Below, piece by piece: positions 8,290 to 17,293 of a stretch of DNA of 64,000 nt (position 1 is its first letter; each line of letters opens with the position of its first letter). Both the position numbers and the translations under genes were made by a program. The DNA comes from WTGA01 sp965214055 (GTDB lineage Bacteria; Pseudomonadota; Gammaproteobacteria; Arenicellales; Poriferihabitantaceae): positions 1,674,001 to 1,738,000 of the forward strand of contig OZ243931.1 in assembly GCA_965214055.1 (NCBI GenBank), given 5' to 3'. A model generated the notes under the pieces. That model was not told the DNA's origin. It saw only the letters and a program-made list of their open reading frames with translations, and made no database searches.

Positions 8290-9165
8290 ATGACTGTTTC
8301 GATGACAAAACTCGATCGCAACGCCTTTGACCGGGACGGGATCGTCTGGCCAATGCATGCCATTCCCAGGGAATCGGCTTCAGACCTCGAACGAAAGTAC
8401 CGGCACTTCCAGCAGGAGGTGACCCGGGTCAGGGGACGGGAGTGCCACCTGAAACCGCATCTGGTTTCCACCTGGCTGGACGGGATTGTCCATAATCCGG
8501 TGATTCTGGATGCGGTGGAAGCCGCAATCGGCCCCGACCTGTTGCTGTGGTCCAGCGATTTTGCGGTCAAGAGCGCTGGACAGGGCACCTGGGTGCCCTG
8601 GCATCAGGATACTCCCTACTGGAATCTTTCCACCACCAAGGTGGTCAGCGTATTTTTGGCCATCAGCGAGACCACCCTGGCCAATGGAGCCATGAAGGTT
8701 GTGCTGGGCAGCCACAAGTCCGGGGCGCTGGGTAAATTGAATTTCGATGGTGACCCCCACGAAGGCATTGCCCGGGGAGACCGGAAATCATCCGAAGGCA
8801 ATTTGTTTTTCTATGATCATATTATGGATGTTGATGTGGATGAATCCATTGCCAGGGATGTTGAACTGGAACCCGGTGAATTTTCGGTTCACCACATCGA
8901 ATTGCTTCATGGTGGTGGTCCGAATGAATCAGATCGCGACCGCATCGGTTTTGTACTTCGGTATATTTCTGCGGATACCTACTGCAGATCATCCAGGGAT
9001 TCTGCCATGCTGGTTCGTGGTAACTACGAGGGAGATCATTTTGAACTCGAACCGCGGCCAATGGAAGATTTCAGTCCCGAATCCATGGTGGCACTGGAGC
9101 GCGCCGTATCGTTCCCCAGTGGATTTGGAGATCGGGACATGACCATCGGGGACATGCAGGGATAA
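8290..9165 (+). CDS. Phytanoyl-CoA dioxygenase (PhyH) family protein
   Basis: The 291-residue protein has the PhyH jelly-roll signature. WHQDTPYWNL supplies the H-x-D iron ligands near residue 108; SVHHIELLHGGGPN supplies the distal His; and an Arg for 2-oxoglutarate follows in IGFVLRY. Members hydroxylate small molecules using Fe(II), O2 and 2-oxoglutarate; known substrates range from phytanoyl-CoA to ectoine and 2-aminoethylphosphonate (PhnY). It stands alone: the next gene is a convergent LysR regulator. With demethylation genes on both sides, hydroxylation of a quaternary amine or osmolyte is possible but unproven. Confidence 0.8.
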   Translation: MTVSMTKLDRNAFDRDGIVWPMHAIPRESASDLERKYRHFQQEVTRVRGRECHLKPHLVSTWLDGIVHNPVILDAVEAAIGPDLLLWSSDFAVKSAGQGTWVPWHQDTPYWNLSTTKVVSVFLAISETTLANGAMKVVLGSHKSGALGKLNFDGDPHEGIARGDRKSSEGNLFFYDHIMDVDVDESIARDVELEPGEFSVHHIELLHGGGPNESDRDRIGFVLRYISADTYCRSSRDSAMLVRGNYEGDHFELEPRPMEDFSPESMVALERAVSFPSGFGDRDMTIGDMQG

Positions 9166-9280
9166 TTTCCCGAATGGTCCTGCCAATGGTGGGGAGCGGG
9201 TGACGGGTATGGAAATCAGACCCCTGGCGGCAATCCGTACTGAATCAATGGCCCGGTACTCCCGCTCCAGGCCTGAACCA

Positions 9281-10153
9281 CTAGGTGGCCGCGGCCAGCC
9301 ATTGCCACGTGGATTGAACCGCAGCAGACATGGGGTTGTTTTGTCCTTTGATCAGATAGTAGGCATCCGCGGAACCAACACTGTTTTGAAAGGGGCGAAC
9401 GAGTTTGCGGGCTTCCAGGTCATCTTTGATGAGCGGGAGTATGCCAAGTGCCACGCCCCGGCCTGCGATGGCCGCGAGAAGCAGGAGGTTGGCATCTTCA
9501 AAGACCGTTCCGGTTAACGCTTCGGTGGTTTCGACCCCCGCAGATTCGAACCACTGTGTCCATCCCTGCACATCGCGATGATGCAGTAATGGAAATTTCA
9601 GCAAATCACCGGGGGTTGCGGGATCAGTTTTTGCGTTCATGGAAGGGGCATAAACCGGTGTAACCTCAATGTTGAGCAAGGGTTTCGCCTCGACTCCCGC
9701 CCATTGGCCATCGCCCCAGGCGATGGCCATGTCATATTGATGAATCTGCTGCCAGACCGGGAATGGCGAGTGATGCAGCCAAAGGTCGATTTCAGGATGT
9801 ATTGCCCAAAAACCAGGAAGTCGCGGCAACAACCATCTGGCGGAGATTAACGGCGCAGCACCGAGGTTTACCTGTACGCGATTGGGGTTTGAACAAAGCC
9901 TGGCGTAGGCATTCGCCAGTGAATCCAGGGCGGGTGACACAGCGGCAACAAAGCCCCGGCCTTCCCGGGTCAATTCCACCTTGCGTGCTCTTCGCGTGAA
10001 CAGGCGGTGGCCGCAAGCGTCCTCAAGCTGGCGAATCTGGTGGCTGATCGCAGTGGGGGTGACGGAAAGTTCTGCGGCAGCCGACTTGAAACTGCCATGC
10101 CGGGCGGCGGCCTCGAATGCACGAATTGCGGGAAATGGAGGAAGCTTGCGCAT
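9281..10153 (-). CDS. LysR-family transcriptional regulator (GcvA-like)
   Basis: The 290-residue protein begins with a winged helix-turn-helix (GSFKSAAAELSVTPTAISH, residues 21-39, then RRARKVELTREG), followed by the periplasmic-binding-like effector domain. The LFTRRARKVELT and WAIHPEIDLWLHHS segments resemble the GcvA subgroup, which responds to small metabolites. It is divergent from the mttB-led operon at 10259 across 105 bases that contain a symmetrical ATGAAT-ATA-ATTCAT. LysR proteins usually control the divergent neighbour, so it is the best candidate regulator of that operon. The inducer is unknown. Confidence 0.88.
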   Translation of the reverse strand: MRKLPPFPAIRAFEAAARHGSFKSAAAELSVTPTAISHQIRQLEDACGHRLFTRRARKVELTREGRGFVAAVSPALDSLANAYARLCSNPNRVQVNLGAAPLISARWLLPRLPGFWAIHPEIDLWLHHSPFPVWQQIHQYDMAIAWGDGQWAGVEAKPLLNIEVTPVYAPSMNAKTDPATPGDLLKFPLLHHRDVQGWTQWFESAGVETTEALTGTVFEDANLLLLAAIAGRGVALGILPLIKDDLEARKLVRPFQNSVGSADAYYLIKGQNNPMSAAVQSTWQWLAAAT

Positions 10154-10164
10154 GAAGACTATAG

Positions 10165-10179
10165 ATGAATATAATTCAT
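10165..10179. promoter_or_regulatory. Candidate LysR binding site
   Basis: ATGAAT-ATA-ATTCAT is a perfect 6-bp inverted repeat with a 3-base centre, the size and symmetry of a T-N11-A LysR box. It starts 12 bases upstream of the LysR ATG and 80 bases before the mttB start, so binding could both repress lysR and activate the operon. Confidence 0.5.
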
Positions 10180-10258
10180 TTATAATCGAAGAAATACTAG
10201 TTTGTCAAACGGGTAAAGAACGGCTTAACTATTGATAGATGAACTGGATTGACGATTG

Positions 10259-11812
10259 ATGGAGATAGCGGACAGCACCAATCGCTTGAAGAAACGACGG
10301 GGAAACCGGGCTTCAAAGGGCTTGAAAGAGCCGGAACCCCCCCCGGTGTGGCCCGGCGTGGAGGGTGGCCGGTTCCAGCCTTTGCGGCTTTCGGAAGTGG
10401 AAATGGTGCATGAAACCGCGCTGCACCTGCTGGAGACTCTCGGCCTGGACCGGGCAATCCCATCAATGATTGAACGCGTCGTGGCGAATGGCGGCCGGTT
10501 GACCCAGGATGGACGGTTGTTGTTCCCGCGTCATCTGGTGACCGCCTGCATCCGGGAGTCTGCCCGGGATATCGTTCTTTTCGGGCAGTGCCCCGGCCTT
10601 GAAATTGACCTGTCCGGAACCCGGGTTCACATGAGTTCCGGGGGGGCATCTCCCAGCATCCTGGACCTGGATTCCGGGCGATACCGGGGAGCCACGACGG
10701 CGGATTTGTACAACGCCGCCCGGGTGGTGGATACCCTGGGAAACATCCACCACTTCAGCCGTTCCCTGGTTGCCCGGGATGCGCCCGACACCCTGTCCCT
10801 GGATATCAACACGGCCTATGCCTGTCTGGTCGGGACGGCAAAACCGGTCAGTATCAGCATAACGGCCCCGGATCATGTCGGAACCATCGCCGAGATGTGC
10901 TATACCCTGGCGGGAGGGGAACAGGCCTTCCGGGACCGACCGTTTCTGACGGTCATGGTTTGCCATGTGGTTCCGCCGATGCGGTTTGCCGAGGAGGCGA
11001 TGCAGACCCTGGAGCAGGCTGTACTGGCCGGGTTTCCCGTTCAGGTCATCTCCGCAGGCCAGGCGGGAGCCACCAGCCCGGCAACGATTGCAGGTTCACT
11101 GGCCCAGGCCATTGCAGAAACCCTGGCTGCCCTGGTCTTTGCACGCCTGGTGGACCCCGCCGCCCGGGTCATCTTTGCCCCCAAACCCCTGGTTGCCGAT
11201 TTGAGAACCGGGTCCATGTGCGGGGGTGGGGGGGAGCAGGCCATACTGATGGCGGCGGCGGCCCAGATGGGGCGGTATTACAACCTGCCCACCAGTTCCA
11301 TTGCAGGCATTACCGATTCAAAAATTCCGGATGCCCAGCATGGATATGAGAAAAACCTTGCGGTCAGCCTGGCCGCCCATGCCGGATCAAACCTGATTAC
11401 CCAGGCCTGCGGCATGCAGGCCAGCCTGTTGGGAGCCTCCCTGGAGAGCTACGTCATCGACAACGACATGCTGGGGAACATTCTGCGGACGGTGCGGGGG
11501 GTGGAAGCGTCCGTGGAGACCATTTCTGCCGAAGTGATCGCTGAAGTCTGCCGCGGGGAAGGTCATTACCTGGGACACCACCAGACCCTTGACCGGATGA
11601 AAACGGATTATTTTTATCCCCTGGTGGGGGACCGGCATTCTCCCCGGGATTGGGAAGAGGAAGGGGCCACCGATGTCCTCACCCGGGCAAGGGATCGAAC
11701 CCGGGAAATCCTGGACAGTCACTACCCGGCACACCTTGACGAGGATGTGGACCGCTATTTCAGGAGCCGGTTTCCGATCCTGTTGTCCCGGGAACAAATC
11801 CGTCGCCACTGA
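10259..11812 (+). CDS. MttB-family (non-pyrrolysine) methyltransferase
   Basis: About 517 residues of the trimethylamine methyltransferase family (COG5598). Family features include RVHMSSGGASP near residue 123, FLTVMVCHVVPPMRF, the glycine-rich MCGGGGEQA and SNLITQACGMQASLLGASLE near the end. Members move a methyl group from a quaternary or tertiary amine (trimethylamine, glycine betaine, carnitine, proline betaine) to a corrinoid protein. There is no in-frame amber codon, so it is the non-Pyl type exemplified by glycine betaine methyltransferase MtgB. The open frame begins with a TTG at 10256, but the next codon, ATG at 10259, is the likelier start. It opens an operon with five further genes and shares TGATG with the next. 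No corrinoid partner or methyl-accepting protein is encoded anywhere in the window, which is odd. Confidence 0.85.
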   Translation: MEIADSTNRLKKRRGNRASKGLKEPEPPPVWPGVEGGRFQPLRLSEVEMVHETALHLLETLGLDRAIPSMIERVVANGGRLTQDGRLLFPRHLVTACIRESARDIVLFGQCPGLEIDLSGTRVHMSSGGASPSILDLDSGRYRGATTADLYNAARVVDTLGNIHHFSRSLVARDAPDTLSLDINTAYACLVGTAKPVSISITAPDHVGTIAEMCYTLAGGEQAFRDRPFLTVMVCHVVPPMRFAEEAMQTLEQAVLAGFPVQVISAGQAGATSPATIAGSLAQAIAETLAALVFARLVDPAARVIFAPKPLVADLRTGSMCGGGGEQAILMAAAAQMGRYYNLPTSSIAGITDSKIPDAQHGYEKNLAVSLAAHAGSNLITQACGMQASLLGASLESYVIDNDMLGNILRTVRGVEASVETISAEVIAEVCRGEGHYLGHHQTLDRMKTDYFYPLVGDRHSPRDWEEEGATDVLTRARDRTREILDSHYPAHLDEDVDRYFRSRFPILLSREQIRRH

Positions 11813-13761
11813 TGCAGCCGCCGTTTCCCCATCTTTTTTCTGAAATCCGGATTGGGAATTGCGTTATCCCCAATCGCATCGTGTCCACGGGTCACCATAC
11901 CTACCTGTCCGATGTAACCCCGGATGACCGCCTGGTGGCCTATCACGAAGCCCGGGCGAAAGGGGGGGCAGGTCTGATCATTACAGAAATCATTGCCGTC
12001 CATGAGACGGCCGGCTTTTCCAGCCAGCTGTTGCAGGCGGATTCCCGGCAAGTTATCCCGGCGTACCGGACCCTGGCAGAGACCTGCAAACGGTACGGCA
12101 GCAAAATGTTTGCCCAGCTGTTTCACCCCGGAAGAGAGATTCTTTCTGCCTACAGTGGCATGCTCCCCGTTGCGTGGGCACCTTCAGCCGTGCCGAATGA
12201 ACGGTTTCACATCATGCCGAAACCCCTCTCCGTCGAGTTGATCGAAGAGATCATTGCTGGACATGGGGTGGCTGCTTCCAACCTGGCGGAAGCCGGCTTT
12301 GACGGCTTCGAGATCGTTGCCAGCCATGGCTATCTGCCCGCACAGTTCCTGAACCCGCGGACCAATCTCCGGCAGGATGAATATGGCGGGGATGTCCAGG
12401 GCCGGCGTCAATTTCTGTGGAGAATCATTCGTGAGATCAGGAAATCGGCACCCGGGCTGGCGCTGGGCATACGAATATCGGGTTCGGAGATGGTGGATGA
12501 CGGATTGCCGCTGGAGGAAGTGGTGGATCTGTGCCGGTCCATGTCCACGGAACTCGACTACATCAGTGTCGTCGCGGGCACCTCAGCCAGCCTGGGGGCT
12601 TCCGTGCATATCGTTCCGCCCATGGGGCTGCCCAGTGCCTATGTGGCATCCCAGTCGGAAGCGGTGCGCAAGGCGGTGGATATTCCCGTGATGGTGACCG
12701 GCCGGATCAACCAGCCCCAGGTTGCGGAGCAGCTGATTGCCCGGGGGCAGGCGGACCTGTGCGGAATGACCCGGGCCATGATCTGTGATGCCGGCATGGC
12801 GGACAAGGCAAGAAAGGGGGTGGTGGATACCATCCGTGCGTGTATTGGCTGCAATCAATCGTGTATTGGCCGTGCCCACCAGGGGCTCGGCATTTCGTGC
12901 ATCCAGCATCCCGAGTCCGGTCGGGAAACCGAATTCGGGGAATTGCCGATCACAGATTCGCCGAAAAGGGTGCTGGTCGTGGGCGGAGGGCCGGGAGGAT
13001 TGAAGGCGGCGGCCATCGCGGCGGCACGGGGGCATGATGTCCGGCTCCACGAAAAGGAGGATTGCCTGGGAGGCCAGGCCAGGTTGGCAATGAAATTGCC
13101 GGGACGGGAGGATTTTGGCGGGATCATTGACAACCTTGAGCGTGAGGCCAGGCAGGCTGGAGTGACCGTGGTCCTGAAATCCATGGTGACCCCGGAAATT
13201 GTCCGGGATATGGCACCGGACTCGGTTATTCTTGCCACCGGCGCCTTGCCGTATGTGCCGGATATTGAAGGGATTCATTCCGCCCATGCCGTGACCGCAT
13301 GGGATATCCTGGCGGGAAATTCCAGGGTGGGTTCAACGGTGGTTATCGCTGACTGGCGTGCGGACTGGATTGGACTCGGATTGGCCGAGAAGCTGGCGGC
13401 AGAAGGCAGTGTGGTTGAGCTGGTCATCAATGCCGCCATGGTCGGTGAGACCCTGCAGACCTATACCCGAAACCATTATGTCCGCAGGATCAAAAAGCTC
13501 GGAGTCAGGATTTCAACACATGCCAGGCTGTACGGGATGGACGGCAGCACGGTTTTTTTTCAGGATACATTGACAGATGACCCGGTGGTCAGGGAGGATA
13601 TTGAAACCGTGGTGCTGTCTCTCGGACATGCCTCGCTGGACAATTTGAGTCGGTGCATTGAAAACCGGGGCATGGCCATTTACAGCATTGGAGATTGCGT
13701 TGTGCCCCGCACTGCCGAAGAAGCGGTGTATGAAGGGCTCACCACCGCCTGGCGTATTTGA
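11812..13761 (+). CDS. FadH/TMADH-type Fe-S flavoprotein oxidoreductase (paralog 2)
   Basis: 649 residues with the same three-part layout as the protein at 3739: FMN barrel with VASHGYLPAQFL, Fe-S motif starting CIGCNQSC with C-x2-C-x3-C-x11-C spacing, and an FAD/NAD part with VVGGGPGGLKAA. Unlike paralog 1 it carries His before the GYL motif. The ATG at 11812 overlaps the mttB stop, so expression is coupled to the methyltransferase. In this family electrons from C-N or C-C bond oxidation leave through the Fe-S centre. Next to MttB a role in demethylating the product, or in a reductive step on the same carbon skeleton, is plausible. Dienoyl-CoA reductase is the main alternative. Confidence 0.8.
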   Translation: MQPPFPHLFSEIRIGNCVIPNRIVSTGHHTYLSDVTPDDRLVAYHEARAKGGAGLIITEIIAVHETAGFSSQLLQADSRQVIPAYRTLAETCKRYGSKMFAQLFHPGREILSAYSGMLPVAWAPSAVPNERFHIMPKPLSVELIEEIIAGHGVAASNLAEAGFDGFEIVASHGYLPAQFLNPRTNLRQDEYGGDVQGRRQFLWRIIREIRKSAPGLALGIRISGSEMVDDGLPLEEVVDLCRSMSTELDYISVVAGTSASLGASVHIVPPMGLPSAYVASQSEAVRKAVDIPVMVTGRINQPQVAEQLIARGQADLCGMTRAMICDAGMADKARKGVVDTIRACIGCNQSCIGRAHQGLGISCIQHPESGRETEFGELPITDSPKRVLVVGGGPGGLKAAAIAAARGHDVRLHEKEDCLGGQARLAMKLPGREDFGGIIDNLEREARQAGVTVVLKSMVTPEIVRDMAPDSVILATGALPYVPDIEGIHSAHAVTAWDILAGNSRVGSTVVIADWRADWIGLGLAEKLAAEGSVVELVINAAMVGETLQTYTRNHYVRRIKKLGVRISTHARLYGMDGSTVFFQDTLTDDPVVREDIETVVLSLGHASLDNLSRCIENRGMAIYSIGDCVVPRTAEEAVYEGLTTAWRI

Positions 13762-13772
13762 ACACTACACAC

Positions 13773-15467
13773 ATGAAAAGGGAAACCATCACCGGGGGGG
13801 AAGCGGCCTATCGCGTGCTCTGCAACCAGGGGATTACATCCGTATTCGGCTTGCTCGGCGGGTCGATGCTGGAACTCTACGATGCCATGCACCAGGGTGG
13901 GCAGATTCAATACATCGGGGCCCGGGACGAGCGGGCGGCGGGGCACATGGCGGATGCGTATGCACGGATCACCGGTGGGCCGGGGGTGGTGCTTGGCGCA
14001 CAGGCGGGACCCGGGGTGGTGAATCTCGCGACCGCCGTGGCCGAGGCCGCTCTTGCGTATTCCCCCATGGTCGTCATCGCCGGAGCAATCAGCCGTTGTG
14101 ATCTGGGCAAGGATACGTTTCAGGAAGTGGACCAGGTGGCATTGTTTGCACCCATTTGCAAACGCTCACTGATGGTCAACGACCCCGGGAGGCTCGTCGG
14201 CATGCTCCAGGATGCGTTTCGATTGGCGATGAGTGGCCGGCGCGGTCCGGTGGTGCTGCATGTGCCGAGAGATATTTTTGCTGCAAGGGTTGAACCGCCC
14301 GGAACCGGAGCGGTACAGACTGCTTGCCCCGGACAGCCAACGGGCGCAGACCTCGACCGGATCATCGGCGCAGTGGAAGCGGCCAGGGCACCGGTCATTA
14401 TTGCGGGCGGCGGAGTGAAGTGGGCCAATGGGGGAAGAGCGTTGTGTCGTCTCGCGGATTCCCTTCAAATTCCCGTTGTCGCGTCAACCGGACATGCTGA
14501 CATCATGCCCCACGGGCATCCCCTGTTTGCTGGCCAGGGCGGACCACGGGGCAACCGGGTGGCCAGTCAACTGATGCAAAATGCAGACCTGCTCATTGTC
14601 ATCGGTTCAAGGCTGGCGTTCAACTCAACTTTTCACAGCCATGACTACATCTCCGCCCATGCCGATATCGTGCAGATTGATGTGGATGCCAGTGCCATCG
14701 GCCGGTACTTTCCGGTTGTGCACGGGATTCAGTGCGATGCACTGGCTGCGGTGAATGCATTGCAGGAAAGAATCCATGCCGGAAGACATCTTCGCTGCCG
14801 CTACCGGGATTGGCGAGACCAGTTCCAGCGTGATTGGGCCGGGCTGGTGAATGAGCGCCAGGGGGAAGCGGAGATCGATACGGTGCCATTGGACCCGAAA
14901 CGGGCACTTGCCGAAATACGCGAATCATTGCCCGAAGAGGCCATAGTTACCCTGGACACCGGCAACGCATGCCTGCAGGCAGCGGACCGACTGGCCCATT
15001 ACCGGACCCCCGGTCTCATTACCCCCCTGGATTTCGGTTTGGTCGGATTCGGTTATGCGGCAGCCATTGGCGCCAGTGCGGCGGCACCGCACAGACCGGT
15101 CATTTCCATCATGGGGGACGGTGGCTTCGGATTTACCGTGAGTGAAATCACCACCGCAGTGCGCTACAGGTTGCCCGTCGTCGCAGTGATTCTCGACAAT
15201 GGGGCATGGGGTGCTGAAAAAGCGTACCAGAATGAGTTTTTTGGAGGCCGGACACTGGGGGCCCAAATCGATAGCCCCGCCTATGATCGGATTGCACAGT
15301 TGTGTGGTGCAGCCGGGTATACCGCTGCCCGGCCCGGTGAAGTCCGTGCGGCCCTTGAACGGGCGATGGCGAAGAATGAACCCGCGGTGATTCACGTTAA
15401 AATCGACCCCGACGCCTTGAGTACGCTCCGCAAAGACCTGTTCCGCCCCCCGGACATGGATTCCTGA
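13773..15467 (+). CDS. ThDP-dependent enzyme resembling sulfoacetaldehyde acetyltransferase
   Basis: 564 residues in the acetolactate synthase superfamily: N-terminal pyrimidine-binding domain with catalytic Glu in ARDERAAGHMADAYAR, central domain, and C-terminal ThDP/Mg motif starting GDGGFGFTVSE and ending LDNGAWGAEKAYQNEFF. The NGAWGAEK-x2-Q-x2-F stretch is close to that of Xsc (NRQWGAEKKNQ), which turns sulfoacetaldehyde and phosphate into acetyl phosphate and sulfite; FQEVDQVALF also matches Xsc. Acetolactate synthase is less likely because no regulatory subunit is present. The open frame extends to a TTG at 13758, but the ATG at 13773 (MKRETITGG) is favoured. Its position in a demethylation operon suggests it cleaves a C2 aldehyde or 2-oxo acid left after deamination. 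Substrate unproven. Confidence 0.75.
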   Translation: MKRETITGGEAAYRVLCNQGITSVFGLLGGSMLELYDAMHQGGQIQYIGARDERAAGHMADAYARITGGPGVVLGAQAGPGVVNLATAVAEAALAYSPMVVIAGAISRCDLGKDTFQEVDQVALFAPICKRSLMVNDPGRLVGMLQDAFRLAMSGRRGPVVLHVPRDIFAARVEPPGTGAVQTACPGQPTGADLDRIIGAVEAARAPVIIAGGGVKWANGGRALCRLADSLQIPVVASTGHADIMPHGHPLFAGQGGPRGNRVASQLMQNADLLIVIGSRLAFNSTFHSHDYISAHADIVQIDVDASAIGRYFPVVHGIQCDALAAVNALQERIHAGRHLRCRYRDWRDQFQRDWAGLVNERQGEAEIDTVPLDPKRALAEIRESLPEEAIVTLDTGNACLQAADRLAHYRTPGLITPLDFGLVGFGYAAAIGASAAAPHRPVISIMGDGGFGFTVSEITTAVRYRLPVVAVILDNGAWGAEKAYQNEFFGGRTLGAQIDSPAYDRIAQLCGAAGYTAARPGEVRAALERAMAKNEPAVIHVKIDPDALSTLRKDLFRPPDMDS

Positions 15468-15670
15468 TGCCGGATACGGACACTTTACAGCCCGGATTAC
15501 GGGATCAGAACCCCCTGCTGGCAGCGCTGAAGGCCCCGGCAGTGAAGTGCCCGATGGCACCCTGGACGCTGGTGCCGGAAAACCGGATTGGAGGGACTGC
15601 AACAGGGATGGTTGCCATACCGGAGCGTGGGCAGAAATCACCCGAACAAACCGTGGACCCCAGGCATTGA
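15467..15670 (+). CDS. Small 67-residue ORF coupled to both neighbours
   Basis: The ATG overlaps the stop of the ThDP enzyme (TGATG at 15465-15469), and its own TGA (15668-15670) overlaps the TTG where the next flavoprotein most likely begins. Such two-sided coupling is typical of real operon genes. The product (MPDTDTLQPGLRDQNPLLAA at the start, ending TVDPRH) has no signal peptide, membrane segment or known motif. Codon choice resembles the neighbours. It could be a small subunit or only a translated linker that delivers ribosomes to the TTG start. No family is recognised. Confidence 0.45.
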   Translation: MPDTDTLQPGLRDQNPLLAALKAPAVKCPMAPWTLVPENRIGGTATGMVAIPERGQKSPEQTVDPRH

Positions 15671-17247
15671 AAGCATCCGATACCCTGCCATCCCGAACGG
15701 ATGTCCTGATTGTTGGCGGAGGAAATGCCGCGTTGTGTGCGGCGCTGTCAGCGAAAGAGCGGGAGGTGGATACCCTTGTGCTGGAACGGGCCAGCGAAGA
15801 AGAGTCCGGAGGCAACAGCCGGTTTACGGCCGGCGCATTCCGTTGTGTGTATGACGGGGTGACTGACCTGCGTTCATTGATGCCGGACCTCACCGATGAA
15901 GAGGTGGCGAAGGCCGATTTTGGCTGTTATACGGAAGACCAGTTTTTTGACGACATGGGGCGGGTGACCCGCTACCGATGTGATCCCGACCTGGTGGAGG
16001 CGTTGGTCCGGGACAGTCGGGACACCCTGTTGTGGATGAAATCAAAAGGCATCCGGTTTCTGCCGATCTGGGGCAGGCAGGCATTTGAGATCGATGGAAA
16101 ATTCAAATTCTGGGGCGGCCTTACCGTAGAAACATGGGGCGGGGGTCCCGGGCTGGTGGACGGGTTGACCCGGGCCGGGAAGAAAGCCGGCATCCGGATT
16201 GGGTACGGTGCCCGGGCCATGTCATTGCTTACCGATGACACGGGCGTGGTGGGTGTCAGGGTCCGGTCGGGGGGGGTCACCCGGGAGGTCCGTGCGAACA
16301 GTGTTGTCCTGGCAGCCGGTGGGTTTGAAGCAAACCATGCGTGGCGGGCCAGGTATCTGGGGTCGGGCTGGGACCTGGCCCGGGTTCGCGGGTCTCGATT
16401 CAACACCGGCGACGGAATCAGGATGGCGCTGGAGATTGATGCGGCACCGTACGGCCACTGGTCCGGGTGTCATGCGGTGGGGTGGGACCGGAATGCTCCG
16501 GAATTCGGGGACCTTGGGGTTGGTGACGGGTTTCAGAAACATTCCTACCCGTTTTCCATCATGGTGAACGCACAGGGGCGACGTTTTGTGGACGAGGGGG
16601 CCGATTTTAGAAACTATACCTATGCAAAATACGGGGGAGTGATCCTGGACCAGCCCGGGCAGTTCGCCTGGCAGATATTCGACCGGAAAGTCACGCATTT
16701 GCTTCGCGATGAATACCGGATCCGGGAAGTCACCAGGGTGAGTGCGTCGACACTGGAGGAACTGGCCGGGAAACTCGACGGCGTCAATGGTGAAAATGTG
16801 CTCGCTACCATTCGGGAGTACAACAGTGCCGTGAGGCAGGAGATTGCATTCAACCCCAATGTCAGGGATGGCCGTTGTACCGAAGGACTGGATATTCCAA
16901 AATCCAATTGGGCCAACACCCTCGACACCGGGCCATTTGAAGCGTATGCGGTGACCTGTGGGGTGACGTTTACGTTCGGAGGGCTGCGAATCAATCCGAA
17001 GGGCAATGTGCTGAATACGGATCTGTGCCCCATCAACGGACTGTACGCGGCGGGAGAATTGGTCGGCGGCCTGTTCTACTTCAATTATCCCGGAGGGACC
17101 GGGTTGATGTCGGGGTCGGTATTTGGCCGCCGGGCAGGGGCTTCCGCTGCCTTGCATTCAAAAGACAGGAAGGGTCCCGGGCCGGTGCGAAGTCGACAGG
17201 AGCAGTTCGCTTCCCCCGCAGAGCCTTCGAAACCGCGGGTTGAATGA
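15667..17247 (+). CDS. FAD-dependent tricarballylate dehydrogenase-like flavoprotein
   Basis: About 526 residues from the TTG at 15667 (LKASDTLPSRTDVLIVGGGN). The FAD site is DVLIVGGGNAALCAAL, followed by GGNSRFTAGAFR, which is typical of TcuA and related fumarate-reductase-type flavoproteins. Further family segments are VLAAGGFEANHAWR, RFVDEGADFRNYTYAKYGG and FNYPGGTGLMSGSVFGRRAG at the C-terminus. TcuA oxidises tricarballylate to cis-aconitate; relatives act on other carboxylates or 3-ketosteroids. The frame is open upstream to 15547 but that part has no FAD-domain content. No TcuB electron-transfer partner is nearby, so electrons may go to the Fe-S flavoprotein or quinone pool. Substrate unknown. 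Confidence 0.75.
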   Translation: MKASDTLPSRTDVLIVGGGNAALCAALSAKEREVDTLVLERASEEESGGNSRFTAGAFRCVYDGVTDLRSLMPDLTDEEVAKADFGCYTEDQFFDDMGRVTRYRCDPDLVEALVRDSRDTLLWMKSKGIRFLPIWGRQAFEIDGKFKFWGGLTVETWGGGPGLVDGLTRAGKKAGIRIGYGARAMSLLTDDTGVVGVRVRSGGVTREVRANSVVLAAGGFEANHAWRARYLGSGWDLARVRGSRFNTGDGIRMALEIDAAPYGHWSGCHAVGWDRNAPEFGDLGVGDGFQKHSYPFSIMVNAQGRRFVDEGADFRNYTYAKYGGVILDQPGQFAWQIFDRKVTHLLRDEYRIREVTRVSASTLEELAGKLDGVNGENVLATIREYNSAVRQEIAFNPNVRDGRCTEGLDIPKSNWANTLDTGPFEAYAVTCGVTFTFGGLRINPKGNVLNTDLCPINGLYAAGELVGGLFYFNYPGGTGLMSGSVFGRRAGASAALHSKDRKGPGPVRSRQEQFASPAEPSKPRVE

Positions 17248-17293
17248 TGCTGACTGCGGCAACCCGGCACTGCCGGAACTCGCCAGGGTGACG

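Noticed and set aside
15547..15666. Upstream ATG start for the TcuA-like flavoprotein
   Set aside because: The added residues have no FAD-domain sequence and overlap the small ORF in another frame; the TTG at 15667 fits the domain start.
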